Source: Poriferisodalis sp965214215 (GTDB lineage Bacteria; Actinomycetota; Acidimicrobiia; Acidimicrobiales; Poriferisodalaceae). From it: DNA of 64,000 nt. The notes below the pieces were generated by a model. That model saw only the letters and a list, made by a program, of their open reading frames with translations, did no database searches and was not told the DNA's origin. Numbering within the stretch: position 1 is the stretch's first letter; every line of letters begins with the position of its first letter. Location: contig NZ_CBDCBD010000003.1 in assembly GCF_965214215.1 (NCBI RefSeq), forward strand, positions 124,001-188,000, given 5' to 3'. Positions 62,416 through 64,000 of this stretch are shown here, one piece after another. Both the position numbers and the translations under genes were made by a program.

Positions 62416-63630
62416 ATGACCACGACCGTCCAGCAACAGATCACCGCCGAAGGCGGGCAGCGCCACATGCACGAGGTGCACAAGATCGCGCACGCCGGCG
62501 CAGTCGACGCCGACGGCCACATCCTCGAGCCGCCCGACCTGTGGGAGGAGTACCTCGAGGATCGCTACAAGGACCGGGCGCTGCGCATCGAGATCGAGCC
62601 GGAGCGCGGCCTCGAAGTGCTCATGATCGACAACCAGCGAAGCAAGCTGGCCCGTCCCGGCATGGTCTCGACGCTGGGCGCCATGGGCGCAGCCGATCTG
62701 CCCGACATCATGTTCAACCCGGATCGCACATACGCGGGAGAGATCCCCTTCGGCGCCATGGACCCTCACCAGCGAATCGAGCTGCTCGATGCCGAAGGCC
62801 TCGACATCGCGGTCCTGCTGCCGACGATGGGGCTGCTGTGGGAAGCCGAACTCGAAGACGCCGAGCTGAGCCAGGCGTACACACGTGCCTACAACCGGTG
62901 GATCTGCGAGTTCTGCCGGGATCACTCCGACCGGCTCGTTCCCGTCGCCCATATTTCGCTTACCGATCCTGTCGCCGCAGCGGCCGAGCTGCGGCGCTCA
63001 GTAGCCGACGGAGCACGCGGCTGCTTCGTGGCGCCGTTCACCCATTCGACGCGTCCGCTCGGCCACCCCGACCACGACCCGGTATTCCAAGCTGCGCAGG
63101 ATCTCGGCGTGCCGTTCGCCATCCATCCCACGTTCGAGCCCCAGTGGACCAAGGGCACTCGAATGGGCACCTGGGAGCATGTGCGCGAGCTGCGTCTCAC
63201 GGCGTCGATGACGGCGTCGGACGGTGTGCGGCACCAATTCGTGTCGCTGTTCGACTACGGCGTATTCGATCGATTCCCTGAGCTGAAGGTGCTCGTGCTC
63301 GAGTCAGGCGGCGGCTGGCTCGGCTACTGCCTGGATCGCATCGACGCCGTGTACGGCCACACCTACACGGGCACTCGGGTGCCGCTCGAGATGAAGCCCA
63401 GCGAGTACTTCATGCGGCAGGTGTGGATCTCGTGTGATCCCGATGAACGCTCGATCCCCTCGCTCGCACAGCGCTACGGGTACGACCGGTTCATCTGGGC
63501 CAGCGATTTCCCCCACGCCGACCACACGCCGGAATACGTGCTCGACCTCGACGAGCTCGTCGACATGTTCCCTGCGGAGCGACAGCGGGCCTTTATCGGA
63601 GACAACGCCCGCCGCGTGTTCGACCTGTAG
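62416..63630 (+). CDS. Amidohydrolase 2 family metal-dependent hydrolase
   Basis: TIM-barrel hydrolase/decarboxylase of the amidohydrolase-2 family. The opening VDADGHILEPPDLWEEYL is the usual metal-binding start, with AIHPTFEPQW in the middle and WASDFPHADHTPEYV at the end giving further His/Asp ligands. The ATG at 62416 is preceded by GGGGGAA and gives 404 residues. Members decarboxylate or hydrolyse aromatic or cyclic carboxylates in degradation pathways; the substrate here is unknown. It is divergent from the SDR gene, with 164 bp between starts. Confidence 0.87.
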   Translation: MTTTVQQQITAEGGQRHMHEVHKIAHAGAVDADGHILEPPDLWEEYLEDRYKDRALRIEIEPERGLEVLMIDNQRSKLARPGMVSTLGAMGAADLPDIMFNPDRTYAGEIPFGAMDPHQRIELLDAEGLDIAVLLPTMGLLWEAELEDAELSQAYTRAYNRWICEFCRDHSDRLVPVAHISLTDPVAAAAELRRSVADGARGCFVAPFTHSTRPLGHPDHDPVFQAAQDLGVPFAIHPTFEPQWTKGTRMGTWEHVRELRLTASMTASDGVRHQFVSLFDYGVFDRFPELKVLVLESGGGWLGYCLDRIDAVYGHTYTGTRVPLEMKPSEYFMRQVWISCDPDERSIPSLAQRYGYDRFIWASDFPHADHTPEYVLDLDELVDMFPAERQRAFIGDNARRVFDL

Positions 63631-63663
63631 GGCTGGCCGCCTGCTCATGCAAGGAGCACCGGC

Positions 63664-64000
63664 CTACGGCGATTCGATGGTGACCGTCTTGGGCGGGAAG
63701 TACAGGCCGTCCTGAATGGCACGGTCGCCGAGGGGCTCGCTCAAGGTGATCGTCACCGAGGTCGGCGGGTTGCCGGGACAATTTGCGCCGCCGGCGACGG
63801 GCACCACGGCGAACGACACCACCACGGCATCGTCGGTCTCGACAACCTCGGGGCCTCGCAGCGCCTCGCCCATCTCACGACCGTTGGCACAGCCCTGTTC
63901 GGTGACGAGCAGCATGATCTCAGTGCCGTCCGGGCCGGGCAGATTGTCGGGGTCCAGTTGCACTTCGACACGGCCGAGGCCCTCGGGCAGGACTACAGCA
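63664..64000 (-). CDS. Hypothetical protein, C-terminal part, cut by the window edge
   Basis: The frame is open to the end of the window at 64000 and ends in a TAG at 63664. The visible 111 residues read GLGRVEVQLDPDNLPG early, then a beta-rich, acidic sequence with two cysteines (EQGCANGREM and GGANCPGNPP) that could form a disulfide, and a final ITLSEPLGDRAIQDGLYFPP. The pattern suggests an extracytoplasmic protein, but the N-terminus is outside the window, so a signal peptide cannot be checked. I do not recognise the family. Confidence 0.6.
   Translation of the reverse strand, partial: AVVLPEGLGRVEVQLDPDNLPGPDGTEIMLLVTEQGCANGREMGEALRGPEVVETDDAVVVSFAVVPVAGGANCPGNPPTSVTITLSEPLGDRAIQDGLYFPPKTVTIESP

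Noticed and set aside
1..64000. tRNA or rRNA genes
   Set aside because: I saw no convincing tRNA T-loop/acceptor arrangement or rRNA sequence in the intergenic stretches; a covariance-model scan would be decisive.

Overview
High-G+C DNA with a dense, actinobacterial-type gene layout: GTG starts, ATGA stop-start overlaps, a DUF3516 helicase, DUF3467 and SCO6745-type proteins, a group II truncated globin, and many acyl-CoA, SDR and amidohydrolase genes. The gene content suits an aerobic, heterotrophic actinobacterium, possibly class Acidimicrobiia. That placement is inferred from gene content; no rRNA or tRNA was found to fix it.

Layout. (1) 1-8.2 kb: D-2-hydroxyacid dehydrogenase, DUF3516 helicase, guaB, and a probable glucosylglycerate cassette (GpgS-like glycosyltransferase plus a GH13_18 phosphorylase). 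(2) 8.2-16.8 kb: a three-unit 60-bp tandem repeat, a copper amine oxidase, an acyl-CoA-dehydrogenase-fold hydroxylase, and a complete BMP-type ABC importer (lipoprotein, double ATPase, two permeases). (3) 16.9-27 kb: DUF3467 protein, DEAD-box RNA helicase and cold-shock protein, alpha/beta hydrolase, a GrdB/PrdB-family gene read through an in-frame TGA (candidate selenoprotein with a fitting hairpin just downstream), globin, SCO6745-like protein, SRPBCC and EthD proteins, a class V aminotransferase and an acyl-CoA synthetase. (4) 27.3-48.1 kb: one 20.8-kb minus-strand operon matching a full Dpd 7-deazaguanine DNA modification/restriction system, in the order dpdC-A-B-E-F-G-H-I-J-K-D. (5) 48.2-49.3 kb: a broken aminotransferase paralogue, a HigBA-type toxin-antitoxin pair and a strong inverted repeat. 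(6) 49.4-64 kb: pyruvate carboxylase, an intact IS1380-family element with a CTAA target duplication, a Rieske oxygenase plus dimethylglycine-dehydrogenase-like flavoprotein (a plausible betaine demethylation pair), acyl-CoA dehydrogenase, CoA-transferase, SDR, amidohydrolase, and a partial gene running off the window.

How the genes work together. In the Dpd island, DpdA (TGT-like), DpdB (DndB-like) and DpdC would put a 7-deazaguanine derivative into DNA. The large ATPases and helicases (DpdE, F, H, J), the PLD-type protein DpdK and DpdD, G and I would restrict unmodified DNA. No preQ0 synthesis genes are present, so the precursor must be made elsewhere in the genome. The island has visibly lower G+C in dpdA and dpdH, sits next to a toxin-antitoxin pair, and appears to have truncated an aminotransferase paralogue, all consistent with horizontal acquisition. 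The other region most worth testing is the TGA-containing GrdB/PrdB-family gene at 20078-21028.
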